This document shows positions 42,501-47,559 of a stretch of DNA of 64,000 bases, piece by piece. Origin of the DNA: Apostichopus japonicus (Eukaryota; Echinodermata; Holothuroidea; Aspidochirotida; Stichopodidae). The DNA is taken from NCBI RefSeq assembly GCF_037975245.1, contig NC_092580.1:20882501-20946500 (forward strand). The letters are read 5' to 3'. The notes beneath the pieces are model-generated. The model was not told the DNA's origin. It was given only the letters and a program-made list of their open reading frames with translations, and did not search any database. Every line of letters starts with the position of its first letter. Position 1 is the stretch's first letter. The translations under genes and the position numbers were made by a program.

Positions 42501-44582
42501 ATGGAAAATATTGATTACAATGGGCAGAAAGACCTACATATTACATGTTATCTTTTAGCACCATGTTGGATCCCAACACCAAAGGGGAAATGGCTAACAA
42601 AATTTAAAAAGATTAACAAGACGAAACCTAGAAATAGGAGTCAATATTAGGTTGTTTATGATAAATTTATAACAAAGCTTACACCAGCTAGGACTGTAGT
42701 TATTAATGAATAAAATATGTTCTGGTCACAATAAGCCACATTACCTTTCCTTCTATGGGACAAGTAAAATCTGTGAGATGAACAACTTGGTTCTTCTCGT
42801 CAATTTCATGGACCACAAAATCCTCATATCTAGAAGGAAGAAGTGACAAATAATCAAGATATTTTTTGTTCTGGATAGATTTAATGTAGATGTGCAGTAC
42901 TCATCTGTAATCTGTGATATAGAAATAACACTGGTTACATGAAAAATCTGCATCACTCCTAGGAAAACTGCACTTTGTCAGCACTGGTACCCTTTAAACT
43001 TAATAAAGTCCGACAATTTTATCATCTCATATGATGATATGGAATATTTGCCCACAACTGTTAGTGGGACAAAATATTATATTAAGAAACTAGATACTAG
43101 GAACCAGGGGCGGATGCAAGATTTGTGACAGGAGGGGTCTGACTGGTCCAGCCGCGCCTGAACGTAAGACTATCTAAGCAGAGCGCCACCATCGGTTGGC
43201 GCGGAGCGTACCAGAAAATTTTTGGCTTTACAAACCCCCCAGATGGCCGGAAACGGCACTTCCCGAGTATTCTAAGCTGCATGTACCTAGCCTGAAAATA
43301 TGGATCTCATGTCTGCAATTTCTCAATTGATGAGAAAAAAACAATCTATGAAATATGGTAATACATATCAGATGATATGAGATGATACAAAAATCATAAT
43401 GCCTTTAGCCCCCAATCCCCCTCTCGTTCCGTCACCACTGTTTTTTGCAGGGCCGGATCCAGGATTCTGGAAGGGTGAGGGGTTTGGCCTACAGTGATCC
43501 TAGGGTCTAAGGGGAGTGGGTTTCCCTCTATCCATTGTGAAATTCTTGGATATTTAAGTACAACAGGAAACCCCCTTCAATTTAGCCATGCAAAGCACCT
43601 CTCTCCTTTTTTTCTCTTTTTTTTTTCTTTTTTTTGGCCAAGAGCAGGGGGGGGTCCGGACCGCCTGGACTCCCCCTCTGGATCTGCACCTGGGAACCAC
43701 CATCCAAAAACAGCAATAAGCTTTGACAGACATTCTATATAGGTATTGTTATTAATGGGCTAACAGAAAGGCTTAAGATGTACTTTTTGCTTTATTACAA
43801 ATTCCAACAAGACAGATACTATACCTCTCTTTAATTATCCCTGTGAAGCCTTTATGATCGCCAATGTACGTCGAGATTCCGACATCACCTTCTCGGAGCA
43901 TGGAGGACGGCCGTTGGCGCTTGTTGTTCTTTGGTTGCTCCCTTCCATCCTTGGCCTTTTTAGCCGCATCACCGACCTGCGACGATTGTCCTGCAGCATC
44001 CTCTTCAAGCTTCGGTGCTTTGCGAGCGACTTCATCTGCCAAATCTCCGTCTCTCGACTTTCGTTTCTCTGGCACACAGCCAGCACCCAAAGCTTCCATC
44101 GAATAATCTAACGCTTTCTCCTCGGCGTCTTGAGCGACTGCACGTCCATATGCGATCGGTTTTCTCGATCCCTCTTGGCCCGCGTTGGGCAGCGACGTCG
44201 TGGAGCTTCCAACACGCATGCTGGTCTCTTTGATGGCATTATCATGCTTGTATCCATCCCCACCTGGTGTCACCATTGCCTCTTCAGACCGATCTGAACT
44301 TGCTACAACTTTATTTGAAATGTCTTTGGAGAGGGAGGTCTCCATGGAGGTAACTGGTTCTGACATGTGACTACAGGTGATGTTGTCTGCTTGCAGAATC
44401 TCAGAAGAAAAGTTCAGAGGTTTGACTTCTTCGTCGGCGACTTCACTAGAAGTCTCTTTGATCAACCCCTCGTGTCGGGCAAGGGAAGGAGATACGTTAT
44501 CAGTTGTTTCCTGGGGTCGTGCCCTCTGATTTTTGTCTTCACCACCCTCTGCTGACGTGAACAACTCATCTAACTCCATCAT
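190..44582 (-). CDS. PUS7: PUS7-type pseudouridine synthase, complete 17-exon coding gene
   Basis: Pseudouridylate synthase 7 of the TruD family converts uridine to pseudouridine in tRNA and mRNA, mainly in the nucleus. Coding exons in gene order: 44582-43825, 42829-42745, 42455-42354, 41683-41557, 29039-28922, 26626-26549, 13571-13506, 12937-12875, 11975-11850, 11154-11093, 8727-8576, 6224-6089, 5097-4978, 4259-4193, 3017-2958, 1611-1520, 350-190. They total 2,373 nt (790 residues plus TGA). All 16 introns are GT-AG and all phases agree. Family hallmarks are the catalytic-Asp motif [13 protein letters not shown] (Asp about residue 410), NYFGMQRFG (about 489), [15 protein letters not shown] (about 580) and a C-terminal [16 protein letters not shown] block. 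An in-frame TAA directly precedes the start. Human PUS7 is 661 residues; the excess here is mostly a disordered N-terminal region. Two introns of about 13 and 12.5 kb each house an opposite-strand intronless gene. Identity is certain at family level; the exact mRNA is inferred. Confidence 0.95.
1015..1403. repeat. Direct duplication, about 200 bp
   Basis: Two adjacent copies (1015-1227 and 1228-1403) both start gtataacataccacc, contain tcaactag.ttacatttaacta and end with the ccctccttaa..c.aagt block. The second copy has internal deletions. It lies in the last PUS7 intron. Confidence 0.8.
1520..1611 (-). CDS. PUS7: PUS7 coding exon 16
   Basis: Encodes [20 protein letters not shown] then [10 protein letters not shown], matching the Y.DP..PL..TD.D.L.GK segment. 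Acceptor ttacaag, donor gtaagg. The 5' end of the exon and its acceptor are repeated twice more upstream, at about 1714-1760 and 1820-1870. Confidence 0.92.
1585..1876. repeat. Three-copy repeat of a PUS7 splice acceptor with exon start
   Basis: The block catcatacttcatgaaaga followed by ccttgtaaa occurs at about 1591-1619, 1724-1752 and 1830-1858, separated by an 11-bp satellite (attaacatgtg, 1639-1700 and again 1770-1820). The first copy is the real exon 16 acceptor; the others are duplicates lying upstream in the transcript. Confidence 0.8.
2958..3017 (-). CDS. PUS7: PUS7 coding exon 15
   Basis: 19 codons, [19 protein letters not shown], matching the DYSL.GAYRK...P.NVSW motif of PUS7. Acceptor ttatcag, donor gtaagc; the split codon gives Trp. 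Confidence 0.94.
4193..4259 (-). CDS. PUS7: PUS7 coding exon 14
   Basis: 21 codons: [20 protein letters not shown] then KI. It matches the family Y.E.L..D.L....M.HKI.DYS. Acceptor cttccag, donor gtgagc. Confidence 0.92.
4978..5097 (-). CDS. PUS7: PUS7 coding exon 13
   Basis: 39 codons ending with [20 protein letters not shown], matching the family Y...DVV.PLPG..V.YP motif. Donor gtttga is weak. A decayed copy of this exon lies at about 6418-6527. Confidence 0.93.
6031..6094. repeat. 32-bp direct duplication spanning a PUS7 donor site
   Basis: Two adjacent 32-bp copies (6031-6062 and 6063-6094), near identical, each containing ccttac, the reverse complement of the gtaagg donor of exon 12. 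Confidence 0.85.
6089..6224 (-). CDS. PUS7: PUS7 coding exon 12
   Basis: Encodes [20 protein letters not shown] then [20 protein letters not shown], the highly conserved IPRN.RL.Y.HSYQSYVWN block. Acceptor attgtcag. The donor gtaagg lies in a 32-bp direct duplication, so a second identical donor hexamer sits 32 bases downstream. Confidence 0.95.
6418..6527 (-). pseudogene. Decayed duplicate of PUS7 exon 13
   Basis: This segment aligns with exon 13 (4978-5097) from its donor flank (atcaatcaaac) through gtgtcctgggagtgg and atttatgaagt to tctctgg. It carries an inserted base that shifts the frame, a stop near the donor and no recognisable acceptor. It sits in the intron before exon 12, 5' of the functional copy in transcript order. 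It is a non-functional partial exon duplication. Confidence 0.8.
8576..8727 (-). CDS. PUS7: PUS7 coding exon 11
   Basis: 50 codons from [20 protein letters not shown] to the end [10 protein letters not shown]. It matches the EEW.KTKD...AL.KLP region. Two donors one codon apart are possible; gtgagt after 8576 was chosen because it is consensus and leaves phase 0 for IPRN in exon 12. Confidence 0.9.
9062..9390. mobile_element. hAT-like MITE with target duplication
   Basis: Terminal inverted repeats are CAGTGGCGGAGC at the left and GCTCCGCCACTG at the right. It is flanked by 8-bp near-identical direct repeats, atgctagt (9054-9061) and atgccagt (9391-9398). TIRs starting CAG and an 8-bp duplication are the hAT pattern. 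It is 329 bp and has no transposase. Its interior carries, in reverse orientation, the GCGGAGCGCCACC core seen near 18.5, 43.2 and 55.1 kb. Confidence 0.85.
11093..11154 (-). CDS. PUS7: PUS7 coding exon 10
   Basis: 20 codons, [20 protein letters not shown], matching the family AIL...W.E..DLILKPR segment. Acceptor cctaaag, donor gtatga, phases 2 and 1. Confidence 0.93.
11273..11310 (-). repeat. tRNA-like SINE fragment (B-box half)
   Basis: On the minus strand the segment reads GGTTTGAATCCCGTTCTAGCC, a tRNA B box followed by the same TTCTAGCC tail seen in the tRNA-like copy at 12366-12445. There is no matching A box. Confidence 0.4.
11850..11975 (-). CDS. PUS7: PUS7 coding exon 9 (NYFGMQRFG motif)
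   Basis: 41 complete codons containing [20 protein letters not shown] and then [14 protein letters not shown] is a signature of the TruD RNA-binding and active-site region. Acceptor gtttcag, donor gtaaag. Confidence 0.95.
12366..12445 (-). repeat. tRNA-derived SINE-like or pseudo-tRNA segment
   Basis: On the minus strand it has an A box-like stretch (TAGCTCAGTCTGTAGAG), an anticodon-arm-like TTGGTTTTTTAAACCAA and a degenerate B box (GGTTTCTAATCC), then TTCTAGCCCTTGCTCC. The stems are imperfect, so it is not called a functional tRNA. It most resembles a Lys-type tRNA-derived SINE head. Confidence 0.5.
12875..12937 (-). CDS. PUS7: PUS7 coding exon 8
   Basis: Encodes [20 protein letters not shown], the LGEL.GNHF.VVLR motif. 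Acceptor ctacag, donor gtgagt. An unrelated plus-strand ORF covers the same bases and is only an antisense shadow. Confidence 0.93.
13020..13310. repeat. Degenerate tandem repeat, about 75 to 155 bp spacing
   Basis: The motif ggtta...gga.agt.tcttgtt with a following catgcct.c..at and taatgcaa-like end recurs at about 13027, 13103 and 13257. It is intronic and has no coding content. Confidence 0.6.
13506..13571 (-). CDS. PUS7: PUS7 coding exon 7
   Basis: 21 codons reading [20 protein letters not shown] and a final Phe, matching the family R...LN.....LGNF segment. It joins exon 6 in phase to give Lys before Cys. Acceptor ctccag, donor gtatga. Confidence 0.92.
14838..15700. repeat. Degenerate minisatellite, unit about 30-36 bp
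   Basis: About 860 bases of the phrase catctacagttaatcccct followed by actcctaacaca, with substitutions, indels and higher-order copies. It lies in the PUS7 intron that hosts the LRR receptor gene. The spacers are just as repetitive as the repeats, so it is not a CRISPR. Confidence 0.85.
18510..19049. mobile_element. hAT-like non-autonomous element
   Basis: The left end CAGGGGTGTAGCCAGGATTT and the right end CTGGCTAAGCCACTG form an imperfect inverted pair (CAG.GG..TAGCCAG). It contains the shared core (18547-18646: tatctgagcggagtgccacc and gcgcggagcatacaag). No convincing target duplication is seen. It ends about 330 bp upstream of the LRR receptor start. Confidence 0.55.
19382..22981 (+). 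CDS. LRR-Ig-EGF-FN3 single-pass membrane receptor, intronless
   Basis: 1,199 residues in one exon. The ATG at 19382 is chosen because an in-frame TGA lies at 19346 and a signal peptide follows ([19 protein letters not shown]). Domains: LRR N-cap with CPCVC (about 36-65); a long run of LRRs (about 70-500); LRR C-cap with QCDCLLRHF (about 512-560); one Ig-like domain with [12 protein letters not shown] (about 563-663); a Thr/Asn/Pro-rich stalk with many N-glycosylation sites and a 25-residue tandem repeat (664-887); an EGF-like module interrupted by about 40 acidic residues (888-958); FN3 (961-1056); TM (about 1069-1090); and a 109-residue tail ending EDMV, which fits a class III PDZ ligand. 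Vasorin and LRIT proteins share parts of this order. It probably acts in adhesion or signalling at the cell surface, but no ligand can be named. It lies inside PUS7 intron 6 on the opposite strand. Confidence 0.95.
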   Translation: MAFQRIYIWLFVYIVVWSLRSWAVYGQTWTPSSLRCPCVCTYASGPQLTLALGPGSFKQVDCSYRNLYTIPNNLPSDTEVLILGNNNIKKISNLRGVTRLKYLDLSHNYISKILDGTFENNPNLQYLSLSWNELQVVSEGAFQTLGQLSRLLLSGNQLGYIPSAVKALSSLVAIDLTNNRIIKVLSNSFENLGRLQFINLRSNLIQNIQPVAFSHLPSLVNLQLSQNNINLLRPDAFLNVSRLSTLSLGYNTFKNLPSNQFVNIPSLEVIHLEGNQITRLPGSIFQSLPNLLEVNLKDNGLEILPSNIFQGRQNLQKIHLAGNEPTPPISSEMFNGLPNLISLSVSQLPMPLDSLPEQLLELTITDSSLSYIPPNFLHNLPSLETLVLSENMISDIAEGAFDGLNLLRNLDISGNYLTSVPGWMFAANFTALEKIFLQENRIERIFPEAFAGLTSLRSLTLESNLIKELPSDVFPPSLEYLQLGENPIKYLDVNVVSELTALRLFSVDSRNFQCDCLLRHFVDWLGINNVIVDGASDLRCNTPSRLRGVGLLQLNHRQLYCGPPSILTAPKAQNVTVRMGFNVTLPCSLLPHSVATLKWDTAKQNSLTMSSFYRTAYAINNYQLLSTGTLLVLNVSPLDGGTYTCTAENPAGTDIITYFVAVYQEKETTPQPPIQTTIITPISNTTAIAANGPTNLPQNTIKPTISNLNPVTQVIVNVTTVPPGAPPGSTNVTLSSTANNSIPVEITTIKPTTDSNVTLSSTANNSIPVKITTIKPTTNSVINLPTESPRTAVTNATLVDRQPSPNGTEQAPGTKSNTTHIEKLPQIGQGQNETDTRGKTGGDGQNNGNGQTTNLPPIVDGLPTKSSTTTLETGLDSLPTKDPTKPIDPCNPNPCLHRGTCQVLSQKPQDPEEDSSQFDSYSESQSNGNDLGDEIDVQPGKQSAQCTCRKKFGGPTCKIRKPEVPYQVTVLETHSDVITLEWAQKNVGNVDGYRIYYSLVGDRDMKKSMPIHRNVQSFTMEELKEESTYRICVVAFNDGGDTPVGEENCIWADTKSGSKNIMELVKTEYGIIGGGILFVIVLTMLTAICYSKGKKERDYERSVVIPRVSQSVSDLPPSNVFRRNLKPRESAFYQDDMMLLDLSRQSERKKYMNPFDSRHSIIMPDTEHINPPLGFGEGIPASLMPNNARRTLRIQEDMV
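21571..21720 (+). repeat. 75-bp in-frame tandem duplication in the receptor stalk
   Basis: Two adjacent 75-bp units, differing at only a few bases, encode [20 protein letters not shown] followed by PTTDS and a second, nearly identical copy. This is a recent in-frame expansion of the Thr-rich stalk and adds two N-glycosylation sequons per unit. Confidence 0.9.
23600..23605 (+). promoter_or_regulatory. Candidate poly(A) signal for the LRR receptor
   Basis: AATAAA about 620 bases after the stop codon, the first canonical hexamer I noticed downstream. It is assigned by position only. Confidence 0.35.
23722..23958. repeat. 12-bp minisatellite, TTTACTGGCTAT
   Basis: Roughly 20 copies of a 12-bp unit (tttactggctat and variants with tagct, ggtta, ggctg), downstream of the LRR receptor gene. 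It shows no coding potential. Confidence 0.9.
25506..25795. repeat. GAGTAC-rich degenerate repeat
   Basis: The word gagtac or gagta recurs at short, irregular spacing in a region that also contains aagtacaggt-type words. A similar, better ordered array is at 39738-40055. Confidence 0.55.
26549..26626 (-). CDS. PUS7: PUS7 coding exon 6 (catalytic aspartate)
   Basis: Encodes [20 protein letters not shown] followed by EMTIQ. The GTKD aspartate corresponds to the nucleophile Asp80 of E. coli TruD. Acceptor ttccaag, donor gtaagt. The following intron of about 13 kb contains the LRR receptor gene on the other strand. Confidence 0.95.
26645..26718. repeat. AAT microsatellite
   Basis: Interrupted (AAT)n / (ATA)n tract directly upstream, in transcript terms, of PUS7 exon 6. 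Confidence 0.85.
27362..27660. repeat. Dispersed repeat with GCGCTTTA and CCCAAGGACACAACG motifs
   Basis: It starts with (AAT)n, then tatatagcgctttatagcag, tctcaaagcgctttacag, a cttgcccaaggacacaacg block and a degenerate ending gaaccagattctgggc. These words recur in SINE- or LINE-tail-like repeats across many marine animals. The class assignment here is uncertain. Confidence 0.5.
28922..29039 (-). CDS. PUS7: PUS7 coding exon 5
   Basis: Encodes [20 protein letters not shown] then [20 protein letters not shown], matching the family WPK.RG.YC.FVLYKEN segment. The acceptor is atcccag at 29040. An acceptor-like AG ten bases further in (before 29029) would break the phase and was rejected. Donor gtgtgt. 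Confidence 0.93.
29235..29272. repeat. TA microsatellite
   Basis: An (AT)n tract interrupted by gttt, a few hundred bases from PUS7 exon 5. Short ORFs of Tyr-Ile repeats come from this and similar tracts and are not genes. Confidence 0.9.
29460..30230. mobile_element. Foldback element with inverted repeats of about 235 bp, inside TA tracts
   Basis: The left arm (29460-29694, starting gtaacgctgttactg) is the reverse complement of the right arm (about 30017-30230, ending cagttacagcgttac) over most of its length. Both arms share ggcatgtggtatcaggctta and ttgtaattgttggcagatta. A spacer of about 320 bp separates the arms. Both outer ends abut long TA repeats (29415-29459 and 30231-30268), suggesting insertion at TA. 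There is no transposase ORF. Confidence 0.8.
30231..30550. repeat. Long TA-rich satellite with internal duplication
   Basis: About 320 bases of (TA)n punctuated by acacgta, acacaaa and ttaatga words, with the order of these words repeated twice, implying a local duplication of about 130 bp. Confidence 0.9.
34151..34351. repeat. 201-bp long imperfect hairpin (MITE or RNA hairpin)
   Basis: The ends are CAGTTGGGACA and TGTCCCAACTG. The arms pair through TTCAAGGCACTTGTATTG (left), matched by an inverted copy, and TATGAGCAGT, matched by an inverted ACTGTTCATA, around an A/T-rich loop of about 35 bases. It is intronic in PUS7. Structure is read directly; function is unknown. Confidence 0.75.
37978..39078 (+). 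CDS. Rhodopsin-class orphan GPCR, intronless
   Basis: 366 residues from the ATG at 37978 (context gcgaagATGg); the frame is open further upstream but without a better ATG. Seven TMs lie at about 35-62, 70-95, 105-130, 154-170, 191-218, 253-277 and 289-311. Seen: N-glycosylation sequon NTT, Asp2.50 in LACADL, Cys3.25 (109) with Cys 184 in ECL2, intact DRY (133-135), and a CCC palmitoylation-like cluster (328-330) after helix 8. Unusual: TM1 has CN where GN is usual, TM3 lacks the amine-binding Asp3.32 (Leu), TM6 reads TWLP instead of CWLP, and TM7 reads NCFIY instead of NPxxY. It is amine-receptor-like in overall style but probably does not bind amines. A good acceptor (attcacag, ending 37778) suggests an upstream 5'UTR exon, and a short uORF starts at 37856. 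It lies in PUS7 intron 4, opposite strand. Ligand unknown. Confidence 0.92.
   Translation: MDSHSSPESGMFENTTEELWTSITMATTPEYKYVIPASAVLSLSVFSLLIICCNVIVLLVYTLTNTLRVPVSVHMKSLACADLWVGVNCAVNIAFTLNNGRWPFSLFLCKLVAYLLVVSVGVSVTSLTVISVDRYLAICHPMRYRNIMSQPRARFISVMVWILTLLLYLPSNFDWFRRDQATDCTQHFRMNISISFFVIAITIIPNFIISCLSYTLIVGTLTRRHKWLRKTTENGMHPNSDSVKARHREQDKLMAKIGLAILSAFYITWLPYMVFGTVRQLGLGRPSQTAINLSLYLGISNSFLNCFIYSIANKAFRNGVKILFKRLCCCRWRRGFTVTGSSNLTVKSSSSEENRRQGIVKLNEVE
39738..40055. repeat. 81-bp tandem repeat, about four copies
   Basis: Units begin gagtatgagtacaatca at 39738, 39814, 39895 and 39976. The last three are spaced exactly 81 bases apart. As 81 is divisible by three, the minus strand shows a periodic ORF that is a by-product. 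It lies 660 bases after the GPCR stop. Confidence 0.9.
40690..40695 (+). promoter_or_regulatory. Candidate distal poly(A) signal for the GPCR
   Basis: AATAAA in tcaataaatctg, about 1.6 kb past the GPCR stop. It is a weak call by position; the 3'UTR length is unknown. Confidence 0.2.
41557..41683 (-). CDS. PUS7: PUS7 coding exon 4
   Basis: Encodes [20 protein letters not shown] and then [11 protein letters not shown], matching the K.R..IHQAI...F.....KYI region of the family. Donor gtaatg in phase 1. Two further possible donors lie just downstream in the same phase (G|gtaac, G|gtgtgt), so short in-frame variants are conceivable. Confidence 0.93.
42354..42455 (-). CDS. PUS7: PUS7 coding exon 3
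   Basis: 34 codons, phase 0 at both ends, beginning [20 protein letters not shown]. It corresponds to the variable linker before the helical region of vertebrate PUS7. Acceptor aacacag, donor gtaggt. Confidence 0.9.
42745..42829 (-). CDS. PUS7: PUS7 coding exon 2
   Basis: 28 codons after a split Arg. It reads [18 protein letters not shown], continuing the conserved KERY..FVVHEI motif from exon 1. Acceptor ttctag, donor gtaatg, phase 2 in and phase 0 out. Confidence 0.94.
43105..43440. mobile_element. hAT-like non-autonomous element carrying the shared core
   Basis: The left end reads CAGGGGCGGATGCAAGATT. A possible right end is gttccgtcaccactg at 43440. The interior (43171-43325) is a close copy of the core also found at 55052-55205. 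No target duplication is recognised, so the borders are tentative. Confidence 0.5.
43448..43692. mobile_element. hAT-like MITE
   Basis: Left end CAGGGCCGGATCCAGGATTC and right end CTCTGGATCTGCACCTG form an imperfect inverted repeat. The 245-bp interior is G/C- and T-rich with a long poly-T/C run. No clear target duplication. Confidence 0.55.
43825..44582 (-). CDS. PUS7: PUS7 coding exon 1 (start and disordered N-terminus)
   Basis: Residues 1-253. It opens MMELDELF, with a stop codon (TAA) immediately upstream in frame. About 220 residues are low-complexity and rich in Glu, Ser, Asp and Lys, with basic clusters such as [18 protein letters not shown] that could act as nuclear localisation signals. 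The exon ends in the conserved block [21 protein letters not shown], where similarity to vertebrate PUS7 begins. Donor is gtatag. The exon continues as 5'UTR to 44609, where tttcag marks an acceptor, so an upstream non-coding exon exists. The N-terminal extension is roughly twice the vertebrate length. Confidence 0.93.
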
Positions 44583-44591
44583 TTAACAGAT

Positions 44592-44597
44592 TCACAT
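44592..44597 (-). promoter_or_regulatory. Start-stop upstream ORF in the PUS7 5'UTR
   Basis: In the 5'UTR part of the exon (44583-44609) the sequence reads ATG TGA, a minimal uORF with no elongation codon, 9 nt upstream of the first main ATG. Such elements can stall or recycle ribosomes. Here its effect is inferred from position only. Confidence 0.45.
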
Positions 44598-47559
44598 AGA
44601 GACAGTTACCTGAAACATAGGAATAAATATAAAAGAAGTCAATTAAAAAATCTTTTCGCAACAGTCTGAAAAGCCATCTAAGGTTAGGAACATTTGCCAT
44701 TAGTTTTTAAAAAAGTTTCACTGTTCATTCTCTCATCTACAGTACAATTCATTAAACACGTAGGCATGACTAGGTAAACTTAAAGAAATGAAATACTTCT
44801 CTTCATATCCTATTACCAATAAAATCACAGGTGGAAACTCATTTTTATCTATGGTTACATTGCAAAAACATGTTAATTTTGTGACTAGTTTTGCTGTCAC
44901 AGCATGCAAACAACAGTGCAGGGAGGATGGAACCTCCTCCGTTAGAAATGGTAACACAAACACAAATTATCTATGAGTATTTTTCTGAACAGTGAGCACT
45001 TCATGCCTCCACATACGGTATGTCACATACCCTCAATTGGCCGGTCCAATATAAACAAAGGAGAACAGTTAGAACTCAGACTAAGAAAAAAACCTGAATA
45101 GCACAGCAGAACATGACATTTTTGACACAAAAGTATATTTTACGTTTGGATGATTCTGAAGAAAAAGGTTCAACAGCTGGATACAGTAGTTTACGTTTTT
45201 TCTTTTCTAAATCGTCCTAGGTGAATAGCCATTTACTATAAGGTCTGTTCATTCCTTAAAATTTTTACACAATACCCTTGGAATCTACTCAAAGAATTAT
45301 TTTTTTGTCAACTTTTGGATCTAAATTACAGTATGCCAGATTCACAGGAGGTAAGATAACACCCTACAGTACAGTACAGTATACGGATAAAAACAACAGG
45401 TATTGACTCATTTCATCATATACTGTATAATTCTTTCATGCCCCACCTTCAGGACAGGATATAAAACTTGTGTCTATTGATACTCTTTGCATGTCATTTC
45501 CTGTGTATGCTTTCATAGTTTGGAAAGAAACTGCTATAAAAAATTATATATAAATATATATTCCTGTCACTTTGAAAACATCACAAAGAGACACTTAACC
45601 TGCAGACACAGTATCTACAGCTCTGAACTAAGATTAAATTTGAAAATTGAATTGGTTTATTGAATTTTTTTGTGTGCATTTTTTGTGTGCACGGTACAAA
45701 AGTGTTGTGCTGTAAGTTGACCTCGGGCCCTGACTTTTGCATTTAATAGAAATTTTCAGTCTTAGAGATTCTAGTTTTTCTATTAAATTTAGATAACATT
45801 TCACTCTCCCAATTTGTTTTTACCTGTGTCTTACATGAAGTGGTACCATTCTAATCTGTTCAGTACTATTTCCATTTCCCTCTCTTGTAAACAACCAGGG
45901 AAACAACCTCATCTTTCTCATTGTCTAAGTTTATATAACGTCTACTAACTTTATATTCTTATTAATCGCAACTTGTGGGACTTATTGGAAGTGTTTTAAT
46001 AGCAAACAAAAAGTCAACAAGCACTGTCAAACAACAACAAGGTAAATGGATTCACTGAATAAACAATAACTTAGCAGTTAATTTTGAGTACTGTGGGTAA
46101 ACTTGATAGATCAAATAACTTGGGAAGTGTGCACAATGTCTGCAAAGAATACAGTACAGCTATTTCAAGTGGTGTTGCATACTTTCGGAAATTTATGCTA
46201 AATTGCATCTAGGTTTTGTAATTAGCTGTATTGTTTTAGGAATCTGATATCTCAATGTTTCCTTCTTGAGATATCTCATGCTTAGAAGGTTTCCATAGCT
46301 TGTTCTCTATTCCATTGACATGAAAGAATAATGTCATTGTTTTAACTGGAACATCAGTCATGGTGGAGCTCAAGTAACTTTTGCAAAGTGACTTGTACTA
46401 TATATAATTGCTTCATAGTTCATATACCACTATGAGGGGACACCATTCCATGTTGTCTGTGTGTACAGTATATAACAGATCATATTTATAAGCCAATTGG
46501 AAACTTTCCATATTGGTATGCACATTTTGAAAGCTGGTCAGGGTGTTACAGTACTAGCGAGCTGCTTAAAACTGAGATGACCTACTTGCCTCATTTTCAT
46601 TTTAACATTAAAATTGTCCAAAATCCAGGAAGAAACGAGAAACTTCCAACTATTGTAATAAATTTGAATCAATTTAGTGATACATCTGTTTTTAGGCATT
46701 CACTTATTCCTGTGCAAATATTATCAAACAATGTGATAACCATTGCCCTTCTTGAGGCTCAACATAATAAGAGTCCTGAGAAAACAAGGCCTGTTAATGA
46801 GATGGTGTAAAGACTGGTGTTGTGAATCTGCAAGTAAGGAGAAGAAAGCTGCTTATATCCTAGGGGTAGCTAAAGGGGATTACAAAGCTGGGATTAGTTA
46901 GACATGTAAAGACCTGCTAATAGGATTAAAGGATAGAGTTTGAGATGAGAGGGGATTAGGGCAGTTTGGCTGTGGCTTTTGTGAGGTGAGGAGCGAAGGT
47001 ATTAAGGAGAGACAAGGAAAGAGAGAAGCCAAGGTTGTGTGGGAGGATAGTGGTGATAGTGCTGCAAGGTAGCAGAGGTTGTTGATAAAGGATTGATGTT
47101 AGATGATTGTGAAAGGAAGCAGTGGCGTTTTGTGAAGTCGGAAAATAAAGAAGAAAAGCATCAAATAACACTGTCCTGAACTTAATTACCCCAAACAACT
47201 TAACAACTGGTTTACTTTCGGGAATGTGTCATTATGTAAAGCAACCAATTTTATGATTGCACTGTAGTACGTTTCTTAAAGATGATCATGAGTCTATTTT
47301 GCTTTGTTAATTGTGCTCAGGACTTCACAAGCTGATCTGATTTTTTCTAAACCTAGTTTGCTGACAATGTGAGCAAGCATCAAGGAGAGCTGTACTGTAG
47401 GTTTGAATCATAATGATTTTTTTGAGGCGAAGAGCTTAATGTGACCTTTGAACTATTCCTGTAGACACTATGTTACCCTACCATCAAATGATGACTTTTA
47501 TAGATTAAAGCCCTACAGTGCAAAGAAAATGACTTTGGAAAATGTTTTAACGGTTTGAC

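Noticed and set aside
43854-44555. Several plus-strand ORFs opposite PUS7 exon 1
   Set aside because: Antisense shadows of a real, GC-richer coding exon; no family similarity.
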